From the IMG/VR virus record IMGVR_UViG_3300005529_000002, positions 35,933 to 99,932 of that record: 64,000 bases of DNA; one strand, written 5' to 3'. How positions within the stretch are numbered: the first letter of the stretch is position 1; each line of letters begins with the position of its first letter. This document shows positions 22,517 to 30,857 of the stretch, piece after piece. The DNA comes from a virus. Under the pieces are notes generated by a model. That model was not told the origin of the DNA. It worked only from the letters and a program-made list of their open reading frames with translations, and did not search any database. The translations under genes and the position numbers were made by a program.

Positions 22517-22545
22517 CCCCGGAGCGCGGTGCGCCCGGGGTTTTC
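22517..22545 (+). terminator. Intrinsic terminator
   Basis: CCCCGG (22517) pairs with CCGGGG (to 22540) around GC-rich sequence and is followed directly by TTTTC. It ends the transcript of the 403-aa protein gene and separates it from the HTH gene that follows. Confidence 0.7.
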
Positions 22546-22588
22546 TGCTGTTCCGGGGGTGGTCATGCGGCCAGCCCGGGGCGACGGG

Positions 22589-22828
22589 ATGCTCACCACC
22601 CCGCAAGCGGCCCGGCTCGTCGGCGTCTCCCCGGCCACGGTCCGCTCATGGCGTAACCGCGGGTATCTCGCCCCGCAGGGCCTTGACGAGCGCGGCAACC
22701 CGCTGCACACCCCCGAAGCGGTGCGCGCCGCCGAGCGGCTGGTCCGCGAGCACGGCATCAAGGCGTCGGGAATCGACCCGCGGCTGCTCCGCAAGTCCGC
22801 GCGGGGACCCCGCGACCTCGCCGCCTGA
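22589..22828 (+). CDS. HTH_17/MerR-like DNA-binding protein, 79 aa
   Basis: LTTPQAARLVGVSPATVRSW, RNRGYLAPQGLDERGNPLH and TPEAVRAAERL form a canonical helix-turn-helix with wing. ATG 22589 gives the domain alone; ATG 22565 would add eight residues and also has a G-rich upstream site. It is the first gene after the terminator and may regulate or initiate packaging-region functions. Confidence 0.75.
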   Translation: MLTTPQAARLVGVSPATVRSWRNRGYLAPQGLDERGNPLHTPEAVRAAERLVREHGIKASGIDPRLLRKSARGPRDLAA

Positions 22829-22854
22829 CCTGTGTTCCCGCCTGGAGGTGGCCG

Positions 22855-23367
22855 GTGACCGCCTCCGCTTCCCTTGAACCTGGCGACTACGTGGTGGTGC
22901 GGAGCAACGCTTTCGCCGGCCGGATCATCCGGGCATTTACCCGCAGCTGGGCGGACCACGCGTTCGTGTACGCGGGTGACGGCCAGATCCTGGAATCGAC
23001 GCCGCGCCGTGGCGTCCGCCAGTCCCCTCTGAGCAGCTACGCCGGGCTGAAAGCCGCCGCGAACCTCGGAGACGTGCTGACCGGCACCGAACGCGCCGCT
23101 GTCGTCCTCGCCGCCCGCTCATACGTGGGCGATGACTACGGCTGGCGCGAGATAGTGCTGATCACGCTGCGCCGCCTGGGGTTCCGCTGGTCCTGGCTGG
23201 TACGGCCGGACAAGACCGAGCTCATCTGTTCCGAGCTGGTTGCGCTGGCCTATGGGATGGCGGGGCTGGAACTGCTGTGCGGGGAGCCGTCAGCGGCGTA
23301 CGTGACCCCGGCGGACCTCGCTGACCGGGACGGCATGGAACCGGTGCAGATCGGAGAGACGGCATGA
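22855..23367 (+). CDS. NlpC/P60-like permuted papain-fold protein, 170 aa
   Basis: The GTG at 22855 follows GGAGG. An N-terminal GDYVVVRS with His35 in WADHAFVYAG and a later Cys125 in ELICSELVALAY give the His-before-Cys order of permuted NlpC/P60 (YiiX-like) hydrolases or amidases. These cleave peptides or amide bonds, sometimes of peptidoglycan. It lacks a signal peptide. In this upstream position it may be an early lytic or virion-associated enzyme. Confidence 0.7.
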   Translation: MTASASLEPGDYVVVRSNAFAGRIIRAFTRSWADHAFVYAGDGQILESTPRRGVRQSPLSSYAGLKAAANLGDVLTGTERAAVVLAARSYVGDDYGWREIVLITLRRLGFRWSWLVRPDKTELICSELVALAYGMAGLELLCGEPSAAYVTPADLADRDGMEPVQIGETA

Positions 23368-23612
23368 CAGCTGACGAGCTGCTGCGGCGGGCCGCGGCTT
23401 GCCAGGCGTGCGGCAAGGAGCACAGGTACCGCGCGATCTCGTCGAATCAGGCGACCTGGGCATCTCCGGAGGACGGCCACGCATACAGGCCGGTCCTCGA
23501 CGCTGACACTGTCGCGAAGCTCCGCTGCCTGGCGACGGGCGAGTATGTCAGCCCGTGGGCGAATCCGGTATCGCTCAAGAGGTCCCTCGCGGACCGGGTA
23601 CTAAGGGTCTGA
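23364..23612 (+). CDS. Small hypothetical protein, 82 aa
   Basis: The start overlaps the preceding stop (ATGA). It begins MTADELLRRAAACQACGKE, a single zinc-knuckle-like CQAC. The rest is a small globular sequence (DADTVAKLRCLATGEYVSP). No family is recognised. Confidence 0.6.
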   Translation: MTADELLRRAAACQACGKEHRYRAISSNQATWASPEDGHAYRPVLDADTVAKLRCLATGEYVSPWANPVSLKRSLADRVLRV

Positions 23613-23615
23613 CCG

Positions 23616-23729
23616 GTGGCCCGTATCTGCTCGCAATGCAGGCAGCCAGTCGCCCCGGTGAACGAGTGCATCTGCCCCGACGACGAGGACGACGCGCAGG
23701 GCAGCGGGGACGAGCGCGACTGCGCCTGA
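23616..23729 (+). CDS. Cys-rich microprotein, 37 aa
   Basis: Read directly from the sequence: GTG 23616 to TGA 23727-23729, whose A is the first base of the next ATG. It contains CSQCRQPV, CIC and an acidic tail (PDDEDDAQGSGDERD). A single zinc site is likely. Confidence 0.45.
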   Translation: MARICSQCRQPVAPVNECICPDDEDDAQGSGDERDCA

Positions 23730-24070
23730 TGGACTCCTCCGATCCGGCGCGTGACGCGATACATCAGGCTCTCCAGCAGCACATGCCGAAAGGCTCCGAG
23801 GCGGTCCTGACCGGCTGGGTAGTGATCGCCGAGTGGATGGACGCGGGTCACGTCCCGAGCCATGAGGGATCGCCGGCGTCGATCTCAAGCTGGCCGCCTC
23901 CGAACGGCGCGGTGATCTTGCGCCGGGGGCGGGGCTCGCGTTCAGCGGCGCGGCGCTCGAATGCCCGCCGCCGCTGTTCTTCGGCTTCAGCGAACGCCAG
24001 CCAGTCGTCGCAGTCAATGAGCCGCCCGTCCGGGAACTGGACGCCAGCCGGCGAAGCGGTTCCGTCATAG
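23729..24070 (+). CDS. Phage hypothetical protein with altered 3' end, 113 aa
   Basis: The first about 50 codons look conserved (MDSSDPARDAIHQALQQHM, AVLTGWVVIAEWMDAG). From about 23880 the frame becomes Arg/Ser-rich and runs antisense to the minus-strand gene at 23848-24168. The natural C-terminus may have been replaced when the minus-strand block was inserted. Confidence 0.5.
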   Translation: MDSSDPARDAIHQALQQHMPKGSEAVLTGWVVIAEWMDAGHVPSHEGSPASISSWPPPNGAVILRRGRGSRSAARRSNARRRCSSASANASQSSQSMSRPSGNWTPAGEAVPS

Positions 24071-24168
24071 GTCATGGCTACGGCGGTGCCGGCTGCTTCC
24101 TCCTCGCTGTCCCAGATGTCGTAGTGCATCTGGTGATGCCGCCAGAACCACAGCGCTACCTCGCTCAC
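23848..24168 (-). CDS. Hypothetical protein, 106 aa
   Basis: The GTG at 24168 overlaps the upstream stop (GTGA). The sequence is convincingly coding: VSEVALWFWRHHQMHYDIW, AMTYDGTASPAGVQFPDGR and a charged helix LAFAEAEEQRRRAFERRA. It is the last gene of a three-gene minus-strand island facing the terminase operon. No family is recognised. Confidence 0.65.
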   Translation of the reverse strand: MSEVALWFWRHHQMHYDIWDSEEEAAGTAVAMTYDGTASPAGVQFPDGRLIDCDDWLAFAEAEEQRRRAFERRAAEREPRPRRKITAPFGGGQLEIDAGDPSWLGT

Positions 24169-24341
24169 AGCCACCCCTTCGACGCCCGTCCGACCTTGCG
24201 CCTGACCTGACGCGGGGCGAGCCTCTTCACCAGCCCTGCGACGCCGCCCCGCTGGAAGGCCAGGAGATCACCCAGGGTCCTGTCTGTGAGGTAGAGGTTC
24301 CGTTCCGCCTTGCGGAGCCCGCCGGTCCTGCTGCGTGCCAT
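24165..24341 (-). CDS. Small basic protein, 58 aa
   Basis: The ATG at 24341 shares a base with the preceding stop (TGATG). It is rich in Arg and Lys (RSRTGGLRKAERNLYLTD, KRLAPRQVRRKVGRA), and similar basic proteins occur in actinophages beside zinc-finger genes. Function unknown. Confidence 0.6.
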   Translation of the reverse strand: MARSRTGGLRKAERNLYLTDRTLGDLLAFQRGGVAGLVKRLAPRQVRRKVGRASKGWL

Positions 24342-24532
24342 CACTGGCCTCCCGCTTTCGCTTGCCGGTCCCTGAGCGCCCGCTGCGCCATCACCTTCGC
24401 GCATGCCCTAGAGCAGTACACGGCGTCGGCGCGGCGGTTCCTGAACGGCTTGCTGCAGTCCTGGCGCGCGCATGTCCGCGCGACCGGTCTCGGGCGACCG
24501 CACTCCGGGCATGGCTCCGTGGCAACCTTCAC
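24341..24532 (-). CDS. Zinc-finger protein, 63 aa
   Basis: The GTG at 24532 lies six bases after a TACGAT -10-like box and has no ribosome site, suggesting a leaderless mRNA. Two Cys pairs are visible, CPECGRPRPVARTCA and CSRACAKVMAQ, with CSKPF between. The order resembles treble-clef zinc fingers found near phage terminases. A palindrome at 24541-24557 overlaps its promoter. Confidence 0.65.
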   Translation of the reverse strand: MKVATEPCPECGRPRPVARTCARQDCSKPFRNRRADAVYCSRACAKVMAQRALRDRQAKAGGQ

Positions 24533-24540
24533 AAAGTTAT

Positions 24541-24557
24541 CGTACCACGGTGATACG
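24541..24557. promoter_or_regulatory. Imperfect 17-bp palindrome over a promoter
   Basis: CGTAcCACgGTGaTACG is symmetric apart from the lower-case positions. It sits directly upstream of the leaderless-looking zinc-finger gene and about 115 bases before the terminase operon. A regulator binding here could control both directions. Confidence 0.45.
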
Positions 24558-24670
24558 GTTCTAGCGCGCTGAAATACCACGGACCTTTACCCGCCTGTCA
24601 AGCCCAGCCTGATACCCGGGCACGGCAGCCAGCGTGACCCCCATGCGATCAGCCCGGGGAGGCCAACCCG

Positions 24671-25258
24671 ATGCCAACCTCGGACGAGCCCGGACAGCGC
24701 GGCAAGTGGTGCGCCGAGCACCAGCGGTACGAGTGCGTCAGCCCCTGCAAGGACCGCACCCCCTGCCACAGCCCCCGCATGGTGACCGGCACCGAAAAAT
24801 GCCGGATGCACCTGGGGAAGAAAGCGCAGCCGGTCATCGCCGAAGCCAGGATCGAGCAGGCCGCACGGAAACTCCTCTACCAGCACGACGCCGCCCCCGT
24901 AGCTGACCCGCTCGAAGCACTCCAGCGGCTCGCCGGCCGTGCCCTCGCTCTCGAGGAGACCATCGGCACGCTCGTCAACGATCTCCGCTCGCTCCGGTAC
25001 GAGACCGAGGCGGGCGGGGAGCAGCTCCGCGGCGAAGTGGCCGTGCTCGAGCGGGCGATGGACCGTGCCGGGCGCCTGCTAGTGGATATCGCGAAGCTGA
25101 ACATCGAGGAACGGCTCGCGAAAGTCACGATGCGGCAGGCGCAGATGGCGATGGACGCGCTCGCGGCGGCGATGGCAGGCATGGGGATGAGCGCGGATCA
25201 GCAGCAGGAGGCGCGGAGGCGTGTCGCCCGTCACCTCCGTCTTGTCCCCGCCGCTTAG
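24671..25258 (+). CDS. Putative terminase small subunit, 195 aa
   Basis: The ATG follows GGGGAGG. An N-terminal Cys/His zinc site (CSPRMVTG is replaced here by CHSPRMVTGTEKCRMHLG) precedes long helices (ALALEETIGTLVNDLRSLR, VAVLERAMDRAGRLL). This layout is that of small proteins encoded just before the large terminase in actinophages. Small subunits recognise the packaging site and form rings. The assignment rests on position and layout, as no clear HTH is present. Confidence 0.65.
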   Translation: MPTSDEPGQRGKWCAEHQRYECVSPCKDRTPCHSPRMVTGTEKCRMHLGKKAQPVIAEARIEQAARKLLYQHDAAPVADPLEALQRLAGRALALEETIGTLVNDLRSLRYETEAGGEQLRGEVAVLERAMDRAGRLLVDIAKLNIEERLAKVTMRQAQMAMDALAAAMAGMGMSADQQQEARRRVARHLRLVPAA

Positions 25259-26921
25259 CACGGACCCGTTCGCGGCAGCGCTGGCCGGCCGGCTCGACCC
25301 GCCGCCGCCCCGGATCCCGGAACGCCAGTGGGGGACGCCCGGCGAGCTTGCGCGGGCCGTGGATCCGTCCACGGTGCAGACACCGGCGCTGGACCTGATC
25401 GATGAGGCGCTCGTCTGGGCGTACTCCACGCCCGGTGCCAGGCTGATCGTGTCGATCGGGCCTCAGGAAGGCAAGTCGACCAGGATCTCCAAGGTCGGGG
25501 TGCTGTGGGCGCTGATCCGCAACCCCGAGACGCGGATCGGGATCGTCTCCTACGCGCAGCCTCTCGCGGAGTCTTTCGGCCGGGAGATCCGGAACTGGAT
25601 CACCACGTTCAACGGCGATGACGGTGCGCTGGACCTGGGCTTGCGCATCGCCCCGGATTACGGGTCGGCGAAGCGCTGGCAGCTCGCGGGGCACCGGGGC
25701 GGCGTGCTGTGCGCGGGTCTCCAGGGCGGGATATCGGGGCGCCCGCTCGACACGCTCCTGATCGACGACCCGTTCGCCGACCGCAAGCAGGCCGACTCGG
25801 CCTACTACCGCGAGCTTGTCTGGGAATGGTGGCGTTCGGTCGGTTCCCGGCGCCTGTCACCTGACGGCCCGGTGATCCAGGTGGCTACCCGCTGGCACGA
25901 GGATGACCTTGCCGGGCGGATGCTCGCGGCCGAGGACGGCCACCGCTGGCGGCTGGTCAACATCCCGGCGCTGGCTGACCATGACCCGGCGAAAGGGCAG
26001 TCTGACCCGCTCGGCCGGGAACCGGGGCAGTGGCTCAGGTCCGCCCGCGGGCGGACTGATGCGCAGTGGGAGCAGATCCGGATCGAATCCGGGTCGCGGA
26101 ACTTCGCCGCCCTGTACCAGGGGCGCCCGTCTCCCGATGCGGGGAACGTGTGGAAGCGCCCGTGGTGGCGCAGGTACCGCGAGCCGCTGTGGTCCCAGCA
26201 TCCCCAGGTCCCCGGCGCGTACCTGGTCCGCGACGTGGATGAGCTCGTCATGTCGTGGGACATGACGTTCAAGGACACTAAAGGCTCCGACTTTGTCGCC
26301 GGCGGCCTGCTGGCGCGCCGCGGCGCGGACGTGTTCCTGCTCGACGTGATCCGCAAGCGGCTGTCGTTCCCTGACACCCTGACCGCCTTCGCCGCGTTCT
26401 GTGCCCGGTGGCCCGGCGCTACCGCGAAATACGTCGAGGACAAGGCCAACGGGCCGGCGGTCATCTCGACGCTGCGGTCGAAAATCCCCGGCATTGTCGC
26501 GGTCAACCCGAAGGACTCCAAGTACGGGCGGGCGACCGCGGTCGCGCCGTTCGTGGAAGCCGGGAACGTCCTGGTGCCGGACGCGGAGATCGCGCTTTTC
26601 GACCCTGAGGAACTGATCTCCGAAGCGGCGGCATTCCCTAACGGCTCGCATGACGACCTCGTGGACATGATGAGCCAGGGACTCGCGGAGCTGCTGTTGG
26701 ACGGGACCGGCGCTCAGGCGTGGATCGAGTGGGCGCGGAAGAAGGCCCTCGCCGCGCAGGGGACAGCGCCGGAGGCCGGCGCGCCGGAACCGGAACCGGA
26801 ACCGGAACCGGAACCGGACCCTGAACCCGGTGTGCCGCTCACCCCGGAGCAGGCGAGGAAACAGGCACGGGACGAGATGTACCGGCAGCAGCGGGAAAGG
26901 GCAGCTTCTTGGCAGAGGTAG
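25221..26921 (+). CDS. Terminase large subunit, 566 aa
   Basis: The GTG at 25221 follows AGGAGG and overlaps the small subunit. The ATPase has a Walker A-like GPQEGKST at 80-87 and a Walker B TLLIDDP around 178-184. The RNase-H-like nuclease has Asp347 in SWDMTF, EDKANGPAVI, and Asp478/479 in SHDDLVDMM. These are the expected acidic residues. It packages DNA into the prohead and cuts it. A Pro-Glu repeat tail encoded by CCGGAA repeats lies near the C-terminus. Confidence 0.95.
   Translation: MSPVTSVLSPPLSTDPFAAALAGRLDPPPPRIPERQWGTPGELARAVDPSTVQTPALDLIDEALVWAYSTPGARLIVSIGPQEGKSTRISKVGVLWALIRNPETRIGIVSYAQPLAESFGREIRNWITTFNGDDGALDLGLRIAPDYGSAKRWQLAGHRGGVLCAGLQGGISGRPLDTLLIDDPFADRKQADSAYYRELVWEWWRSVGSRRLSPDGPVIQVATRWHEDDLAGRMLAAEDGHRWRLVNIPALADHDPAKGQSDPLGREPGQWLRSARGRTDAQWEQIRIESGSRNFAALYQGRPSPDAGNVWKRPWWRRYREPLWSQHPQVPGAYLVRDVDELVMSWDMTFKDTKGSDFVAGGLLARRGADVFLLDVIRKRLSFPDTLTAFAAFCARWPGATAKYVEDKANGPAVISTLRSKIPGIVAVNPKDSKYGRATAVAPFVEAGNVLVPDAEIALFDPEELISEAAAFPNGSHDDLVDMMSQGLAELLLDGTGAQAWIEWARKKALAAQGTAPEAGAPEPEPEPEPEPDPEPGVPLTPEQARKQARDEMYRQQRERAASWQR
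26784..26818. repeat. CCGGAA hexanucleotide repeat
   Basis: Five perfect CCGGAA copies and a partial sixth encode an alternating Glu-Pro stretch near the end of the large terminase. Such a tract can change length by slippage without breaking the frame. Confidence 0.9.
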
Positions 26922-27451
26922 CGCGGCAGCAGGCGACGTTCGAGTTCGAGACGGACGGGCCGCCATGGAAGGGCACTGTGGCCGTCAACGGGCACAGGGT
27001 CATGAACGCCGCGTCTTTCGACGTTCACCTGGACTGCGAGTCGGTCCCCGTCGTGACCTTGAACCTGCTCTGCGCTGATGCGCTGCGGCTCGCGTTCAAG
27101 GACGCGGCACTGGTCCGGCTCGGAGACGAGACGCGGGATGGGCTTGTTTCCCTGGGCTGGACGCCGCCACCAGGAGAGGGTGGCCAGCGCCAGCGTATCG
27201 CCCTCCGTATCGCCTGGAGCGAGGACGGCACGGAACGCGCGGAGCTGTTCGGCCCGTGGGTATCCGGCGAGGACCAGGAAGACCTGTCGCACGTGCGGGC
27301 AGCGCTTGCTTTCGCCGCCAGATGGCGGGACGCTACCGGCCTGGAGCCTGCCGACGTGACTGCGATCGTGCTGAACGACCCGGACGGCTGGCTCGCGGAA
27401 CAGGCCCCGGCCGCAGCGGCGCGCCCCTGCGGCACCGAGTGCGACTGCTGA
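26909..27451 (+). CDS. Hypothetical protein, larger member of a tandem pair, 180 aa
   Basis: A TTG at 26909 overlaps the terminase end by 13 bases and follows GGGAAAGGG. The core VVTLNLLCADALRLAFKDA followed by LGDETRDGLVSLGWTPPPG is repeated in diverged form in the next gene. The C-terminal half is unique. A structural or assembly role between terminase and portal is possible; no family is recognised. Confidence 0.65.
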   Translation: MAEVARQQATFEFETDGPPWKGTVAVNGHRVMNAASFDVHLDCESVPVVTLNLLCADALRLAFKDAALVRLGDETRDGLVSLGWTPPPGEGGQRQRIALRIAWSEDGTERAELFGPWVSGEDQEDLSHVRAALAFAARWRDATGLEPADVTAIVLNDPDGWLAEQAPAAAARPCGTECDC

Positions 27452-27720
27452 TGGCGGACACGGACCCACCCCCGGCATTCAGCTTCGACGGCTCGTGGCC
27501 GTTCACCGGGACCCCGGAGGTCTCAGGCCACCCGGTAGCTACCGTCACCGCGTTCACCGTCCAGGCCGCCCCCGACGGCATACCTGCGGTCACCCTGACT
27601 CTCGTCGGCCCGGACGCGCTGCGCCTGGCGCTGGCTCCCGGCGCGGCACGGGTGCAGGTCTCGGACCAGACCCGTGAGGCGCTGATCTCGCTCGGCTGGA
27701 CGCCGCCGTCAGAACGGTGA
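27451..27720 (+). CDS. Hypothetical protein, smaller member of a tandem pair, 89 aa
   Basis: The start shares one base with the preceding stop (TGATG). The core AVTLTLVGPDALRLALAPG and VSDQTREALISLGWTPP matches the previous protein, so the two arose by duplication. It lacks the C-terminal extension. Function unknown. Confidence 0.7.
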   Translation: MADTDPPPAFSFDGSWPFTGTPEVSGHPVATVTAFTVQAAPDGIPAVTLTLVGPDALRLALAPGAARVQVSDQTREALISLGWTPPSER

Positions 27721-27733
27721 AGCGGGGGGATGG

Positions 27734-30700
27734 ATGAGCCTCCGGTCCCGCGCGGCACTCCTTGACCGGCCCGGCAGCACCGTGGCCGTCGCCAAGACGT
27801 TCGGTCCCGGTGTCCCGGAGTCGTTCCGGCAGGGCGAGCAGCAGTCCCAGATGACCCCGTCGTCCCCGTTCTCGCCGGGGACCCCGATCGGGCCGTACGA
27901 CGGATACGACCGGGTACCGCGATCCCGCGATTTCGTCACCGGGTACAACATCGCGGCCCGGCCCCGGCTGCACGAACGGGTGTCGTTCGGCACGCTGAAG
28001 GGCCTCATCGAGGCGTACGACGTCGCTTCCTTGTGTATCTGGCACAGGATCGACTCCATCCGGTCCCTGGACTGGAAGCTCGTCTCCGCTGACCATTTCG
28101 ACGGCGACGTCACCGACATGGTGCCGCTCGGCCTCGCCGCCCTGTACAAGCCCGACCGGGAGAACTACTTCGACACGTGGCTGGCCCGGTGGCTGTACGA
28201 CGTGCTGGCCTACGACGCCGCGCCGCTGTACCGGCTGCGGACCCGCGGCGGCCGGGCCGTGGGACTGATGCCGTTTGACGGGACCAGCCTCGCCCCGCTA
28301 CTCGACTACTGGGGCCGCTCCCCGGCCGCGCCGGCACCCGGCGAACCCGAGCCGGAAGCTTACGTCCAGTACGCGAACGGGCTGCCGTGGGGGTGGCTGA
28401 CCCGCAGCGACGTGATCTACCAGCCATTCCGGCCGCACAACGACTCGATCTACGGGCAGGCCCCGATCGAGACGATCATCCTGAACGCCAACACCGACCT
28501 GAGGTTCCAGGTCTACTTCCTCCAGCGCTTCACTGCAGGGAACCTGCCCGCCGCGTTCGCCTCCGCCCCTGAGTCCTGGGGCCCGGACCAGATCGAGCAG
28601 TTCCAGGTGCTGTGGGACAGCTTCATGTTCGAGGATCAGTCCCGCAAGCACCAGGTGCGGTGGATGCCGCCCGGCAGCAAGTTCGTCTGGTCGAATGAGA
28701 AGGACTTCTCCGACCAGTTCTCCCTGTTCCTGATGCGGAAGACTGCCGCCGCGTTCCATGTCGTGCCCGCCGACCTCGGGTTCACCGAGAACGTGAACAG
28801 GTCGTCGGGCGAGTCGCAGGCCGACGTGCAGCACCGGGTCGGGGACCTGCCGCTGATCCGGTACATACAGCGGGTCATCTCCAGTTTCCTGCAAGACGAC
28901 CTCGGTCTGCCGCTCAAGTTCGCGTTCGACATCGGCGAGGAGCAGGACGACCGGCTCGCCCAGGCCCAGGCCGACGACATCTACATCAAGAACGGCACGG
29001 TGTCGCCGAGTTACATCGCGGAGATGCGGTTCGGCCGCACTGACGCACGGCCGGTCCCGAGGTTCATCTTCACCGAGCGCTCCGGGCCGATCCCGCTGAA
29101 CTCGCTGGAAGCGGTGGCGGGGGAAATCGACCCGGCGACCGCCGCACCCGCGCTGGAGGCGGCGCTCCCGCACCAGGTGTTCGAGGAGGCCCCCGGCGTC
29201 GAGCCGAACCCGCCGCTGTACGGGCAGCCGCTCGCGGAGGAGATCTACGGGCCGTCCGCGATCCCGGCGCACACCGAGACGCAGTCCGCGCAGCCGGTGC
29301 GCGAGCCGGACGAGGCCGGGCAGGTCCGCAAGGAGATGGCGGCGTTCCGGAATTACAGCAGGAAGCGGCGGCAGCGCGGGGTGTGGCAGGACTTCGGGTT
29401 CCGTCACGTCCCGGCAGCCGAGGCGGCGCTGCTGAACGCCGAAGGCAAGCGCACGGTCGTCAAGGCCGCCTCCGGCCCGGACCTCAGCCCCGGTTCCGGC
29501 ATGATCTCCCTCGACCTGCCAGACGGCCTGATCGACCCGGTGCAGGGCGGCGTCACCGATCACCATGTCACGATCGTCTATCTCGGCCGGGACGTGGACG
29601 ACGAGGCGTTCGAGGCAGCATGCCTGCGCGCAGCGTCGGCCGCGGCGGGGATGCCGGGGCCGCTGGAGGCACAGGTGGGCGGCATCGGATCGTTCCCGCC
29701 CTCGGATGGCAGCGACGGGAAGATGCCCGTGTGGGCTGGGGTCACAATGCCGGGCGGGGAGCAGCTCCGCAGCGCACTGGCTGACCTGTCGGCCAGCGAG
29801 CACCCGGAGTGGAAACCGCACGTCACCCTCGCCTACGCCGAGCCGGGCGACCCGCTGCCCAGCCCGGTTCCAGCTGTCCCGGTGACGTTCACGCACCTGT
29901 CCGTGCACCGCGGCGGCGACGTGGCCAGGTTCCGTCTCGGCGGGGAGCCCGGCCCGGCCGGCTGCTGCGGCGCGGAGTGCTGCACGAGTGAAGGCGGATG
30001 CTGCGGCGGCTCCGCAGGTTGCCAGTGCGCCGCCAGCAGCGACATAGCCAAGGCGGTGGTGACCGGCCCAAAAGCGTGGCCCGGCTGGGAGCTTGACCTC
30101 CCCGCAGCCGGGTACTGGGCTCCTCTCCTCGCCGCCGCTCTTTCCGGGGCGCTGAGCAGGACCCGTGCTGAGCAGATAGCCCGCGCCTGGCTCGCGGAGC
30201 ACCCGCAGGACCAGCCGGAGCAGGGCAGGCGGGAGACCGTCGAAGCCGCCGCCGCATGGCTGTACGCGCAGGGCCTGGACCTCGTCTCGCCTATCACGCC
30301 GCTCATGCCGGGGATGATCGCGGACGCCGCCCTCATCGGCGGAGTGAGCGCGGCAGCGGCAGCGGACGGCACCCCGGCGGACACCGGGGACTGGCAGCCG
30401 GGGAACCAGGGCGCGGCACGGGACCGGGCGGAAGCACTCGGGCTCGGCGCTGTCCTCGGTGCCGCGCAGGACCGCAGCGACCAGGACGCGCAGCAGGCGG
30501 CCGGCGGGTACATGACCTCCCTGGCCCGCGTGCTGGCTGACAGCGCGTCGTCAGGACTGGGTGCGGCTGCTGCCGGGGCGGCGCTCCTCTCGGCGCTCAG
30601 CGACCCTGAGGCGGCCGGGCGGACGGTGCTGGGCGTGCTCGTCACCGGCATCGGGGCGGCGGCGCTCGCGCTGTACCTGGCACGGAAGGTGCAGCGGGTC

Positions 30701-30835
30701 GCGTTCACCACGGCGCTGGACGCCAGGGTATGCGTGACCTGCTCGCAGTACGCGGCCGGCAGTCCCTACCCGATCGCGAGCGCACCTCAGGTGCCAGTCC
30801 ATCCGGCGTGCCGCTGCGCGATCCAGCCGGCGTAG
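27734..30835 (+). CDS. Portal protein fused to a 2H phosphoesterase domain and MuF-like tail, 1033 aa
   Basis: Residues about 60-480 are a portal protein (SLCIWHRIDSIRSLDWKLV, SFMFEDQSRKHQVRWMPPG, VVPADLGFTENVNRSSGES). Residues about 590-740 form a 2H-type fold with HVTIVYLG (His611, Thr613) and HVTLAYAE (His696, Thr698), the paired HxT motifs of 2'-5' RNA ligase-like phosphoesterases. A Cys-rich linker (CCGAECCTSEGGCCGG) is followed by an Ala-rich region. The end CVTCSQYAAGSPYP ... VHPACRC is typical of MuF-type minor head proteins. The usual two to three genes are thus one polypeptide. Phosphoesterase activity would be virion-borne if it is real. Confidence 0.85.
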   Translation: MSLRSRAALLDRPGSTVAVAKTFGPGVPESFRQGEQQSQMTPSSPFSPGTPIGPYDGYDRVPRSRDFVTGYNIAARPRLHERVSFGTLKGLIEAYDVASLCIWHRIDSIRSLDWKLVSADHFDGDVTDMVPLGLAALYKPDRENYFDTWLARWLYDVLAYDAAPLYRLRTRGGRAVGLMPFDGTSLAPLLDYWGRSPAAPAPGEPEPEAYVQYANGLPWGWLTRSDVIYQPFRPHNDSIYGQAPIETIILNANTDLRFQVYFLQRFTAGNLPAAFASAPESWGPDQIEQFQVLWDSFMFEDQSRKHQVRWMPPGSKFVWSNEKDFSDQFSLFLMRKTAAAFHVVPADLGFTENVNRSSGESQADVQHRVGDLPLIRYIQRVISSFLQDDLGLPLKFAFDIGEEQDDRLAQAQADDIYIKNGTVSPSYIAEMRFGRTDARPVPRFIFTERSGPIPLNSLEAVAGEIDPATAAPALEAALPHQVFEEAPGVEPNPPLYGQPLAEEIYGPSAIPAHTETQSAQPVREPDEAGQVRKEMAAFRNYSRKRRQRGVWQDFGFRHVPAAEAALLNAEGKRTVVKAASGPDLSPGSGMISLDLPDGLIDPVQGGVTDHHVTIVYLGRDVDDEAFEAACLRAASAAAGMPGPLEAQVGGIGSFPPSDGSDGKMPVWAGVTMPGGEQLRSALADLSASEHPEWKPHVTLAYAEPGDPLPSPVPAVPVTFTHLSVHRGGDVARFRLGGEPGPAGCCGAECCTSEGGCCGGSAGCQCAASSDIAKAVVTGPKAWPGWELDLPAAGYWAPLLAAALSGALSRTRAEQIARAWLAEHPQDQPEQGRRETVEAAAAWLYAQGLDLVSPITPLMPGMIADAALIGGVSAAAAADGTPADTGDWQPGNQGAARDRAEALGLGAVLGAAQDRSDQDAQQAAGGYMTSLARVLADSASSGLGAAAAGAALLSALSDPEAAGRTVLGVLVTGIGAAALALYLARKVQRVAFTTALDARVCVTCSQYAAGSPYPIASAPQVPVHPACRCAIQPA

Positions 30836-30857
30836 ACCACCCGCCAGAGGAGCACTG

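Noticed and set aside
26784-26818. CCGGAA repeat considered as a CRISPR-like or iteron array
   Set aside because: It is a simple in-frame hexanucleotide repeat encoding Glu-Pro within the terminase gene; there are no spacers.
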